Position numbers and translations under genes: made by a program. From Marinosulfonomonas sp. (lineage in GTDB: Bacteria; Pseudomonadota; Alphaproteobacteria; Rhodobacterales; Rhodobacteraceae), in contig JAFLKA010000163.1 in assembly GCA_022712735.1 (NCBI GenBank), forward strand, positions 1 through 5,810: DNA of 5,810 nucleotides. The letters are read 5' to 3'. Under the pieces are notes generated by a model that worked only from the letters and a program-made list of their open reading frames with translations, was not told the DNA's origin and did no database searches. The stretch's first letter is position 1. The number at the start of each line of letters is the position of its first letter. This document shows positions 1-5,682 of the stretch, one piece after another.

Positions 1-341
1 TCCAACCCCGCTTCAAACCGCGGATCAGCGGCGGCCAGCTCGGGGAAATAGCTGTGATCTTCCCATCCGTGATGCCCGTGCAGGTTACGAGACATCATGT
101 CGCCGTAATAAGACAACCGCTCTGCGAACGCGTCTGCACCCCGCGACTTATCCAGAAATTGCTCGGTCTCTGTGCGAATGATCTGACCCAGTTTCCGAAA
201 CATTTGATGGGCGCCCAACCAGTGTTTTGTTTTCTCCTTGAACCCCGGATGTGCTTCCCATGTATCGCGTGGATAAGCATCTAGGAGGACGCGCATTTCT
301 GTGGGCATATCGTCGGTGCGTATTTCATATGAATCTAACAT
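1..341 (-). CDS. Hemerythrin-like HHE domain protein, 5' part (runs off left edge)
   Basis: The first 113 residues are present and no stop is reached before the window ends. The visible part reads like a bacterial hemerythrin (HHE cation-binding) domain, a four-helix bundle that holds a di-iron site and binds O2 or NO, or senses or stores oxygen or iron. Candidate ligands are H45 in the helix around LGAHQMFRKL, H88/H90/H91 and E94 in the motif LHGHHGWEDHSYFP (87-100). The C-terminal histidine expected in the last helix would lie outside the window. There is no signal peptide, so the protein is probably cytoplasmic. ATG at 341 is chosen because AAAGGA (348-353) sits 6 bases upstream; another in-frame ATG at 359 lies upstream of that site and is less likely. 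The gene follows the CDGSH/glutamate synthase gene by 83 bases in the same direction, so co-transcription is plausible. The family call is strong; the exact function cannot be told. Confidence 0.85.
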   Translation of the reverse strand, partial: MLDSYEIRTDDMPTEMRVLLDAYPRDTWEAHPGFKEKTKHWLGAHQMFRKLGQIIRTETEQFLDKSRGADAFAERLSYYGDMMSRNLHGHHGWEDHSYFPELAAADPRFEAGL

Positions 342-424
342 ATCGTTTCCTTTCTGCATTAAAGGTGGGCTTGGGAATAACAGCTACAACAGGCCAAATC
401 GCATTGGGGGTATGCAAAACCCGC

Positions 425-1960
425 TTACCGACCAACACCAGCAAAGCGCACACCGCTTAGGTTGGCCATTTCGAGTTTCCATGTTGTGATGTCATCATGG
501 CGGAAATCCGACAGGCTGTTATGGCCGCAGGCCCGCGCCAAAACCTGCATCAACTCGACAGACGCACCAAAATAACGCGCCAGTTTTTCCGCGCTAATCT
601 GCACATCCAGACGCTTGCGCAATTCCGGCTTTTGGGTTGCAATACCCACCGGACAATTGTTGGAATTGCACATGCGCGCCGCAATGCACCCCACCGCCTG
701 CATGGCCGAATTTGACAGCGCAACGCCGTCTGCGCCCATCATCATTGCCTTGGAAAAATCCTCGGCAACGCGAAGGCCTCCCGTGATGATCAGTGTGACG
801 TCGCGGCCGGATTTGGCGTCCAGATGTTTGCGCGCCCGTGCCAATGCAGGGATGGTCGGCACCGAGATATGATCGCGGAAAATCAGCGGGGCCGCACCCG
901 TGCCGCCGCCGCGCCCATCTAGGATGATGTAGTCGGCGCTTGCGGCCAGCGCAAAGTCGATGTCGTCCTCAATGTGGTTGGCAGAAAGCTTGAAACCGAT
1001 CGGAATACCACCAGAACGTTCGCGCACTTCATCGGCGATTTTGCGAAAATCATCGGGCGTGTGCAGATCAGGGAAGGTCGCGGGCGAAATCGCCGCTTGG
1101 CCCGGCTCAAGCCCGCGCACTTCGGCAATTTTACCCATGACTTTATCGCCAGGTAGATGCCCGCCAGTGCCGGTTTTGGCCCCTTGGCCGCCCTTGAAAT
1201 GAAATGCCTGAACGCGCTCTACCAGTTCAGGCTTCCAGCCAAATCGGGCCGAGGCCAACTCGTAAAAATAACGCGAATTCTCGGCTTGTTCCTCGGCCAG
1301 CATGCCACCTTCGCCGGAACAGATGCCAGTGCCCGCCATCTCCGCCCCGCGCGCCAGTGCCGTCTTGGCCTCCTCTGACAAGGCACCAAAGCTCATGTCC
1401 GAAACAAACAAGGGAATGTCCAGTTGCAACGGTTTTGCGGCGCGTGGACCGATGGTGATTGACGTGGCGACCGACACGTCATCGAGCAGCGGTTTGCGTG
1501 CTAATTGTGCAGGCAAAATCTGGATGTCGTCCCAATGGGGCAGGTCTTTGCGTGGCACGCCCATTGAACCCATTTCGCCGTGGTGCCCCAGTTTGGATAA
1601 CCCATCCCGCGCCAATTCGTGAATGCGCGCAACGGTTGGCTCCTCTGGTGTTGGCATTGCCGCAGGGGTTTTTGATTTTGGCGTCGGGGCAGGATCGCCG
1701 ACAGAAAAATCACCAAGGGTCGCATGGGTGCCATCACAAAACGGCGCATTGGCACTGGATTTACATCTGCAAAGCGAGGCGGGCGCAGTTTTTTCAGCGG
1801 TGAATTTCAACGGGGCTATATCGGTGCCCGCATGTGATCCATCACAAAACGGCTGGTTCGCCGATTTTCCACAGCGGCACCAGAAATATTCTTTACCCGC
1901 CACAAGATCAACCTTCATAGGCGATTTAGCAGCGATAATCGGGGCGGTTTTATCTGTCAT
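425..1960 (-). CDS. Tandem CDGSH iron-sulfur domains fused to an FMN glutamate-synthase domain
   Basis: This 511-residue protein has two parts. Residues 1-80 carry two CDGSH-type [2Fe-2S] motifs with the CxCx8CDG(S/T)H pattern: C28, C30, C39, H43 and C64, C66, C75, H79. A proline-rich linker (about 88-108) follows. Residues about 120-511 match the glutamate-synthase catalytic (FMN, TIM-barrel) domain: SGEGG (215-219), KGGQGAKTGTGGHLPG (256-271), K324, DGRGGGTGAAP (348-358), GGLR (394-397), and the [3Fe-4S] motif C425-x5-C431-x4-CPVG (C436). The N-terminal glutaminase domain and the C-terminal GXGXG domain of full GltB are absent. The family is usually annotated as FMN-binding glutamate synthase family protein; whether it makes glutamate or oxidises another amine is unknown. 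The CDGSH clusters could pass electrons to the FMN/[3Fe-4S] centre (inference). No signal peptide. AAGGAG (1969-1974) lies 8 bases before the ATG. The MBL gene is 98 bases upstream and the hemerythrin gene 83 bases downstream. Confidence 0.93.
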   Translation of the reverse strand: MTDKTAPIIAAKSPMKVDLVAGKEYFWCRCGKSANQPFCDGSHAGTDIAPLKFTAEKTAPASLCRCKSSANAPFCDGTHATLGDFSVGDPAPTPKSKTPAAMPTPEEPTVARIHELARDGLSKLGHHGEMGSMGVPRKDLPHWDDIQILPAQLARKPLLDDVSVATSITIGPRAAKPLQLDIPLFVSDMSFGALSEEAKTALARGAEMAGTGICSGEGGMLAEEQAENSRYFYELASARFGWKPELVERVQAFHFKGGQGAKTGTGGHLPGDKVMGKIAEVRGLEPGQAAISPATFPDLHTPDDFRKIADEVRERSGGIPIGFKLSANHIEDDIDFALAASADYIILDGRGGGTGAAPLIFRDHISVPTIPALARARKHLDAKSGRDVTLIITGGLRVAEDFSKAMMMGADGVALSNSAMQAVGCIAARMCNSNNCPVGIATQKPELRKRLDVQISAEKLARYFGASVELMQVLARACGHNSLSDFRHDDITTWKLEMANLSGVRFAGVGR

Positions 1961-2002
1961 TTGTGGGTCTCCTTATCCCAATTCAGCACGATCATGCGGC
2001 GC

Positions 2003-2008
2003 AGTATA
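2003..2008 (-). promoter_or_regulatory. Candidate -10 element before the CDGSH/glutamate synthase gene
   Basis: On the minus strand this reads TATACT, five of six matches to the sigma-70 -10 consensus, about 42 bases before the start codon at 1960. No good -35 box is found at normal spacing (the hexamer 17 bases upstream is CCCTGA). If real, the promoter is weak or needs an activator, and the inverted repeat at 2017-2035 would cover its -35 region. A single hexamer can occur by chance. Confidence 0.3.
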
Positions 2009-2012
2009 ATCA

Positions 2013-2039
2013 GGTTCCGCCCCAATCAGGGGCGGTTCC
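2013..2039. repeat. Inverted repeat between MBL and CDGSH/glutamate synthase genes
   Basis: CCGCCCC (2017-2023) and GGGGCGG (2029-2035) are perfect complements around the 5-base loop AATCA. Outer GG (2013-2014) and CC (2038-2039) could pair across two T/T mismatches. In the direction of the flanking genes (minus) no T-run follows, so this is not a standard intrinsic terminator for the MBL gene. On the plus strand TTTTT comes only 12 bases after the stem, and no plus-strand gene precedes it. It may be an mRNA hairpin that sets the expression of the second gene relative to the first, or an operator. Confidence 0.5.
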
Positions 2040-2058
2040 AGAATTTGTTTTTACGAGC

Positions 2059-3018
2059 TTATTTCAAATCACTATAGGCGGCGGGCACATTCATATTAGG
2101 GTGGACCCAACCGAACAATGCATAGCCCTGAAAATCGGGCAGTTGAACGCGGGCAACTGTGTCCTCGACGCTTAGGCCATCCGCAATAGCGGCTGAAACT
2201 TCTGTTTCAATTGCCGTCAAATAATCCACGCTCCATTTAATCGCCGCAATGTCAGTTACCGGACCGTGGCCTGGAACCACCTGTGTTTCGGCATTAAACG
2301 CATCATAGACACTTTGTAACGTGTCGCGGGTTTCAACCAAATGACCGCTCAACAGCCAAGGCACGGCCGGGGCTTGGGCGACAATCGGGTTACCTGTCCA
2401 CAATACGTTTGCACCCGAAACCGAGACAAACAGATCACCCCCTGTTTGCGCAAAGCCGAAGTCGCGGATATCGACAGACACGCCGCCCAAATCAATTGAC
2501 AGGCTGCCACCCTCGCCAACGAGGATTTCGGCATCAGTTGCAACGACCTCTTCAATGCCGCGACCCTGACCGAAATTCTGGATCATAAAGGCTTTGTCGG
2601 CCTCAAGATGCTCGGCTATATAAGCGGCGGTGTTGGCGTGCTGGATGACGATCACATCGTCAGGCAAATACTGGTTCCCGTAGGCATGATCCCCGTGATA
2701 GCTGGTGTTCACCAGATACCGCACGGGCTTATCCGTTTCGGCTGCGATCAGATTTATCAACTGGGTATTCAGACGTTGGTTCAGCATCGATTCAATAACC
2801 AGAACACCGGTTTCACCTATTACAAAACCGCCGGTTGTCGCTATCGGGTATCCGGCTGTGGCCATTTCATCGGCACCGGCCGGGATGACCGCGAATACAC
2901 CATCAGCGATTTCTTGGCTTTCAAGGATGACTGTATTGCCATCCCAGACAGGTTCCTGAGCTAGGGCGGCCCCTGCAAGGCCGATTGAGATCGCTGCACT
3001 TAATACAAAATGTTTCAT
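2059..3018 (-). CDS. Secreted metallo-beta-lactamase-fold protein with degenerate zinc site
   Basis: This is a 319-residue protein with a clear signal peptide (MKHFVLSAAISIGLAGAALA, residues 1-20, AxA cleavage site), so it is exported to the periplasm. The MBL fold is seen in GGFVIGETGVLVIES (63-77), NTSYHGDHAYGN (104-115), FAQTGGDLFVSV (189-200), VLWTGNPI (205-212) and VPGHG (248-252). Against the usual HxHxDH / H / D / H ligand set, the first His is S106, the third-motif His is Q191 and the bridging Asp is N210. H108, D110, H111 and H251 remain. The site-2 ligands are therefore kept except for the bridging Asp, while site 1 is mostly lost. The substrate is not known. The start at 3018 is preferred over an in-frame ATG at 3051 because it gives a proper signal peptide and has AAAGGA (3025-3030) 6 bases upstream. 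The gene is divergent from a LysR regulator, which probably controls it. Confidence 0.88.
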   Translation of the reverse strand: MKHFVLSAAISIGLAGAALAQEPVWDGNTVILESQEIADGVFAVIPAGADEMATAGYPIATTGGFVIGETGVLVIESMLNQRLNTQLINLIAAETDKPVRYLVNTSYHGDHAYGNQYLPDDVIVIQHANTAAYIAEHLEADKAFMIQNFGQGRGIEEVVATDAEILVGEGGSLSIDLGGVSVDIRDFGFAQTGGDLFVSVSGANVLWTGNPIVAQAPAVPWLLSGHLVETRDTLQSVYDAFNAETQVVPGHGPVTDIAAIKWSVDYLTAIETEVSAAIADGLSVEDTVARVQLPDFQGYALFGWVHPNMNVPAAYSDLK

Positions 3019-3053
3019 GGGTTTTCCTTTGAATAACGAACTGGATTTCACAA

Positions 3054-3067
3054 TTAGAATGTTCTAA
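3054..3067. promoter_or_regulatory. Perfect 14-base dyad, likely LysR operator
   Basis: TTAGAA-TG-TTCTAA is a perfect inverted repeat with a 2-base centre, in the middle of the divergent region. Its size and AT-rich arms fit a LysR-type recognition box (it includes one T-N11-A arrangement, 3055 to 3067). It overlaps the 17-mer dyad beginning at 3061 and shares the TTCTA half-site with it. Confidence 0.45.
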
Positions 3068-3077
3068 ATAATGGAAC
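3061..3077. promoter_or_regulatory. Imperfect 17-base dyad, operator copy 1
   Basis: GTTCTAAATAATGGAAC has GTTC/GAAC arms around a 9-base centre. It matches the 17-mer at 3102-3118 at 12 of 17 positions, including the first six and last four bases. The starts of the two copies are 41 bases apart, close to four helical turns, so both would face the same side of the DNA. Confidence 0.4.
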
Positions 3078-3101
3078 AAGGCGCATAAATTAGATGCTGT
3101 C

Positions 3102-3118
3102 GTTCTATATTGGAGAAC
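3102..3118. promoter_or_regulatory. 17-base dyad overlapping LysR start, operator copy 2
   Basis: GTTCTATATTGGAGAAC has perfect GTTCT/AGAAC arms around a 7-base centre. It covers the ribosome binding site of the LysR gene and ends 3 bases before the chosen TTG start. A protein bound here would block transcription or translation start of the regulator, as expected for autorepression. Confidence 0.45.
3112..3116 (+). promoter_or_regulatory. Ribosome binding site deciding the LysR TTG start
   Basis: GGAGA lies 5 bases before TTG at 3122. An alternative in-frame TTG at 3110 overlaps this site and would have no ribosome binding site of its own, so 3122 is preferred. No in-frame ATG is available near the start of the conserved domain. 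Confidence 0.55.
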
Positions 3119-3121
3119 TCA

Positions 3122-4006
3122 TTGGGCCAGATTGAAGACCTACGACTATTTGTCCGTGTTGTTGACAGCGGCAGCATTTCCAAAGCTGCAAACAAGCTGG
3201 GGATCGCAAAGTCCGCCGTAAGCAGACGCCTCAGCCTGTTAGAAGAACGCTATGGTACACGGCTGATTGATCGCGTGCCGGGTGTTTGGGAAGTCACTGG
3301 AACCGGGTACGAACTCTATCAGCGCGCGACGCGGGTGGTCGGGGATGTTGATGAAATTGAGGACGATTTCGTCAACACTTCCGCTGACCTGACCGGCCCC
3401 TTGTCAGTATCCGTGCCGCGTGATTTCGGGATCGCCTTTCTTAACGATGTGCTGATCGCATTCAAAACCCGCCATCCTGAAATTCAGTTGACTGTCGATT
3501 TTGATGATCGCACCGTTGATCTTGCACGCGAAAATTATGACTTTACGATCCGGATTACGCCTGAACTTGAGGGCAGTGTATCGGGCGCGCGGATCGGCAC
3601 CGTTCAGCATCGGCTGTTTGCCAGCCCCGCGTATATTCAGGCACATTCAGAACCCCGCAGCCTTGAAGACCTCCGCCAACATCCGCTCTTGCATTTCCGG
3701 ACGGCGCGTCGGGCGGTCTGGGATTTCGTAACCGACAAAGGCAAGCCACAATCGTTAGAGTTCCAGCCTTTCCTGAATTCCAACAGTGGCGTATTTTTGC
3801 TTGAGGCAACTCTCAAAGGTCTCGGAATTGCACGCTTGCCCGATTTCGTCGCCGCGCAAGCGCAAGCAGCGGGCCACCTGGTTCCGGTTCTGTCTGGCAT
3901 GACCATTCCGGATTTGGGAATATATCTGGTTCACGCCGATGACCGGCGCCTCAACCGCCGAATGCGGCTCTTTGCCGAAGAGATAAAACAGGCGTGTTTG
4001 TCCTGA
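3122..4006 (+). CDS. LysR-family transcriptional regulator
   Basis: This is a 294-residue protein, normal length for the family. Residues 1-62 form the LysR winged helix-turn-helix: IEDLRLFVRVVDSGSISKAA (4-23), then NKLGIAKSAVSRRLSLLEERYGTRL (24-48) with the recognition helix around AKSAVSRRLSLLE. A linker helix (about 63-85) and a periplasmic-binding-protein-like effector domain (about 92-290) follow, with TGPLSVSVPRDFG (91-103) at its beginning and NSGVFLLEATLKGLGIARLPDFV (221-243) in the second lobe. The effector cannot be read from the sequence. The gene is divergent from the secreted MBL-fold gene, and the shared region carries repeated dyads, one over its own start; control of the MBL-led gene set and of itself is the likely role. 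The start codon is TTG at 3122, supported by GGAGA five bases upstream; a TTG at 3110 would add four residues. Confidence 0.92.
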   Translation: MGQIEDLRLFVRVVDSGSISKAANKLGIAKSAVSRRLSLLEERYGTRLIDRVPGVWEVTGTGYELYQRATRVVGDVDEIEDDFVNTSADLTGPLSVSVPRDFGIAFLNDVLIAFKTRHPEIQLTVDFDDRTVDLARENYDFTIRITPELEGSVSGARIGTVQHRLFASPAYIQAHSEPRSLEDLRQHPLLHFRTARRAVWDFVTDKGKPQSLEFQPFLNSNSGVFLLEATLKGLGIARLPDFVAAQAQAAGHLVPVLSGMTIPDLGIYLVHADDRRLNRRMRLFAEEIKQACLS

Positions 4007-4063
4007 CCCTAGCTGCTGTTTTTGCCCGACATAAGCCGCGGTGCTCGGCGGACAAGTTTCGAT

Positions 4064-4360
4064 TCAGACCGAGTGTCTGCGGCAGGGGTCATAGAAGCCG
4101 TTGATGTATTCGAAATGACGATCTCTGCGGCGCGGCGCGTTTGCCCCTTGCAAACCATGAGAAGGATAACAATTGCCCTTGCCTCTCATAGAAACTTCGA
4201 AGCTATGCTTGCGCAGGGTTTTTGGCAGTCATGCGAGCGGTATTTGCTGCCTGTGCAGGGCAATAGCCATATTTAGCGCTCGGATCGCAAAATCACGTTT
4301 CATCCGGTTACTGACGACTCCCGCTTCGTGCCTGAATTCTGCTGTGCGTTTCGTTCCCAT
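4064..4360 (-). pseudogene. Decayed, internally deleted IS3-family transposase (OrfA/OrfB remnant)
   Basis: Reading leftwards from ATG at 4360 (AGAGGA just upstream), the first 13 residues, MGTKRTAEFRHEA, match the N-terminus of an IS3-type OrfA. They join directly to VSNRMKRDFAIRALNMAIAL, which belongs to the integrase-core OrfB; this frame stops at 4229-4231. A second frame then reads TGSKYRSHDCQK, resembling the DRGSQYCSHDYQK catalytic motif with the Asp gone. A third frame (4216 to stop at 4064-4066) gives LRKHSFEVSMRGKGNCY, then about 17 unmatched residues, then FEYINGFYDPCRRHS, the OrfB C-terminus. The DDE glutamate region is missing. At least one large deletion, one smaller deletion and two frameshifts make it non-functional. 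Family recognition is from memory of conserved IS3 motifs. No terminal inverted repeats were confidently found. Confidence 0.85.
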
Positions 4361-4590
4361 AGTCGTTGTCCTCTTGCGCATAATATGCGGTTAAAGGAGC
4401 GGCACAATTCCGCGACAGGTCCACTGACGTCAGACACCGAGTCATCCAGATGGTGACCAGAGAATGAATTTTCGGCATTAATAATTATTTTGGGTAGTTT
4501 CGTACGGTTTGACGTATATCAATGTGAATGCAAAAATATTATTTTATTCAATCGAGAATGAACACAAAGCAATCACTGAATCATAATATA
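4361..4590. other. Non-coding, increasingly AT-rich region upstream of mrpE
   Basis: No gene is supported here. The left part probably belongs to the old insertion element: a 13-base palindrome CGCATA-A-TATGCG (4377-4389) sits just before the relic OrfA and contains a TATTAT hexamer on the minus strand that may be its old -10 box. Next come a 10-base palindrome CTGACGTCAG (4424-4433) and an imperfect dyad GTCATCCAGATGGTGAC (4441-4457). From about 4465 the DNA is very AT-rich and contains TTGACG (4509-4514), a candidate -35 for the antiporter operon. The best -10 candidates lie at slightly non-standard distances, so no promoter is asserted. Confidence 0.5.
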
Positions 4591-5079
4591 ATGCGCCAGA
4601 AAGCCGAGATTTTCGCCTTCTTGTTGCTGTTCTGGATTCTCCTCAATGGATCCATTGCTCCAGTGGTGCTGGGCGTTGGGGCGCTTGTTGCTCTTGCCAT
4701 CATGCAGTTCTCTCGCGGCGGGATGACCTTTCTGACAGGGTTCCGCTATACGCCCGAGGCGATTCGGGCCACGCTGCTTTATCTTTTGGTTTTCTTCAAA
4801 GAACTGATGAAAGCCAATCTGCGGCTGGCCAAAATCGTGCTTTCCCCCAGCTTGCCGATCAACCCCGGCTTTGTAAAAGTGCGCACCAAGCTCAAAAGCC
4901 CGATGGGTCGGCTGCTGTTGGCCAATTCGATTACCCTGACACCGGGCACTCTCACCGTTGAGATGGAGGGCGAGTGGCTCTATGTTCACTGGGTGACGAT
5001 GGATGCGAACGATATTGACGGTGCTACCGATGAAATTGTCGCCGGATTTGAGCGCTATCTGGAGGTCATGTATGGCTGA
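4591..5079 (+). CDS. mrpE: MrpE/MnhE subunit of multisubunit Na+/H+ antiporter
   Basis: From ATG at 4591 this is a 162-residue membrane protein, the usual length for the MnhE family. Hydrophobic segments lie at about 5-22, 24-41 and 58-70. The family signature is clear in the soluble C-terminal part: LLLANSITLTPGTLTVEMEGEWLYVHW spans residues 108-134, with the ANSITLTPGT core at 111-120. MrpE is a small accessory subunit of the Mrp cation/proton antiporter in the inner membrane, used in pH and sodium homeostasis. Two more in-frame ATGs upstream (4528, 4558) would add a polar, AT-rich leader unlike the family, so 4591 is preferred, but none of the three has a good ribosome binding site. The 3' end overlaps mrpF by 8 bases. 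Confidence 0.92.
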   Translation: MRQKAEIFAFLLLFWILLNGSIAPVVLGVGALVALAIMQFSRGGMTFLTGFRYTPEAIRATLLYLLVFFKELMKANLRLAKIVLSPSLPINPGFVKVRTKLKSPMGRLLLANSITLTPGTLTVEMEGEWLYVHWVTMDANDIDGATDEIVAGFERYLEVMYG

Positions 5080-5335
5080 TTTTCTAGTCTACATCGCGGC
5101 CGGTATCGCCGGTCTTGCGTTTATACTGGCGCTTTACCGGTTTATGCGCGGCCCCGTAGCAGTGGACCGTGTTGTCGCCTTTGATGTGCTGACCATCATA
5201 TCGCTCACCGGCATTGTGCTGATCGCGGTGCTGGAGGGGCGGGCAATCTATCTGGATGTGGCGCTTGTCTATGCGCTGCTCTCTTTCCTTGGCGTGATCG
5301 TGGTCGCCAAATATCTGGAAGGCGGCGCCAAATGA
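5072..5335 (+). CDS. mrpF: MrpF/MnhF subunit of multisubunit Na+/H+ antiporter
   Basis: This is an 87-residue protein with three predicted transmembrane helices (about 4-22, 36-55 and 59-79). The family signature MRGPVAVDRVVAFDVLT (25-41) lies between the first two. It is a small membrane subunit of the Mrp complex; homologous proteins are required for assembly and transport. ATG at 5072 is chosen because GGAGG (5061-5065) lies 6 bases upstream and because a longer in-frame start at 5003 would only add residues read from inside mrpE. The start overlaps the mrpE stop by 8 bases, and the stop overlaps the mrpG start in an ATGA, so translation of the three genes is probably coupled. Confidence 0.93.
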   Translation: MADFLVYIAAGIAGLAFILALYRFMRGPVAVDRVVAFDVLTIISLTGIVLIAVLEGRAIYLDVALVYALLSFLGVIVVAKYLEGGAK

Positions 5336-5682
5336 CCGAATTTCTAGACATTATCGGCGGGCTGGCACTGGTCGGCGGGGCGATGTTCCTGCTGCTCGGT
5401 GGTTTGGGACTGAATCGGATGCCCGACAGCTTTGGCCGTATTCAGGTGGGCGCGAAAACCACCACACTGGGGACAATTCTGGTGTTGATCGGGGCTGCAT
5501 TCCTACAGCCCGATATGACGCTGAAGCTGTTTCTGATCGGTGTTTTCCTGCTGTTTACCAACCCGCTCTCGTCACAAGTTCTGGCCCGCGCTGCCAAGCG
5601 CTTCCATGTGCCGGAAGCACCTCATATCGGGGTGGACCACTATGAAGACAACCACAAAGATGCACCGGAGAGTAAGGCATGA
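5332..5682 (+). CDS. mrpG: MrpG/MnhG subunit of multisubunit Na+/H+ antiporter
   Basis: This is a 116-residue protein of normal family length. Three hydrophobic segments lie at about 5-27, 45-59 and 64-80. The conserved MnhG motifs are present: GLNRMPDSFGRIQVGAKTTT (26-45) and TNPLSSQVLARAA (76-88). The C-terminal tail (about 95-116) is polar, rich in His, Asp and Glu, and probably cytoplasmic. Start and stop codons overlap neighbours by 4 bases each (ATGA with mrpF, ATGA with the next gene). GGAAGG (5317-5322), inside the end of mrpF, can serve as ribosome binding site. Confidence 0.93.
   Translation: MTEFLDIIGGLALVGGAMFLLLGGLGLNRMPDSFGRIQVGAKTTTLGTILVLIGAAFLQPDMTLKLFLIGVFLLFTNPLSSQVLARAAKRFHVPEAPHIGVDHYEDNHKDAPESKA

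Larger units (their letters stand above)
3019..3121. promoter_or_regulatory. Divergent promoter/operator region, MBL gene and LysR regulator
   Basis: This is the only space between two divergent start codons, so it must hold both promoters. It is AT-rich and contains three dyads (3054-3067, 3061-3077, 3102-3118) with GTTCT/AGAAC-like arms. No -35/-10 pair stands out for either direction. A LysR-type regulator usually binds dyads of this size between itself and a divergent target, acting as activator of the target and repressor of itself; that role is inferred here from layout. Confidence 0.6.

Noticed and set aside
342..424. Possible terminator or promoter between the glutamate synthase and hemerythrin genes
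   Set aside because: Only a weak 6-base stem (TTGCAT/ATGCGA) with a mismatch and no T-run, and no convincing -35/-10 pair.
1459..1803. 114-codon and overlapping plus-strand frames (including 1302-1622 and 1623-2009)
   Set aside because: They are antisense to the well-supported CDGSH/glutamate synthase gene, and their translations are low-complexity and rich in Arg/Pro, as expected for shadow frames.
2608..2964. 118-codon plus-strand frame
   Set aside because: It is the complement of the MBL-fold gene, whose motifs and signal peptide are clear.
3094..3135. Possible 13-residue leader peptide before the LysR gene
   Set aside because: It is short, has no clear ribosome binding site and no regulatory codon pattern; kept only as a note under the LysR start.
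4022..4276. 84-codon plus-strand open frame after the LysR gene
   Set aside because: It lies antisense to the IS3 transposase remnant, its protein resembles nothing recognised, and it has no convincing ribosome binding site.
4007..4440. Terminal inverted repeats or target duplication of the IS3 remnant
   Set aside because: The two flanks share only short GC-rich words; no convincing matched ends could be found by eye.
4573..4989. 138-codon minus-strand frame
   Set aside because: It is antisense to mrpE, has a polar Gln/His-rich translation, and no family is recognised.
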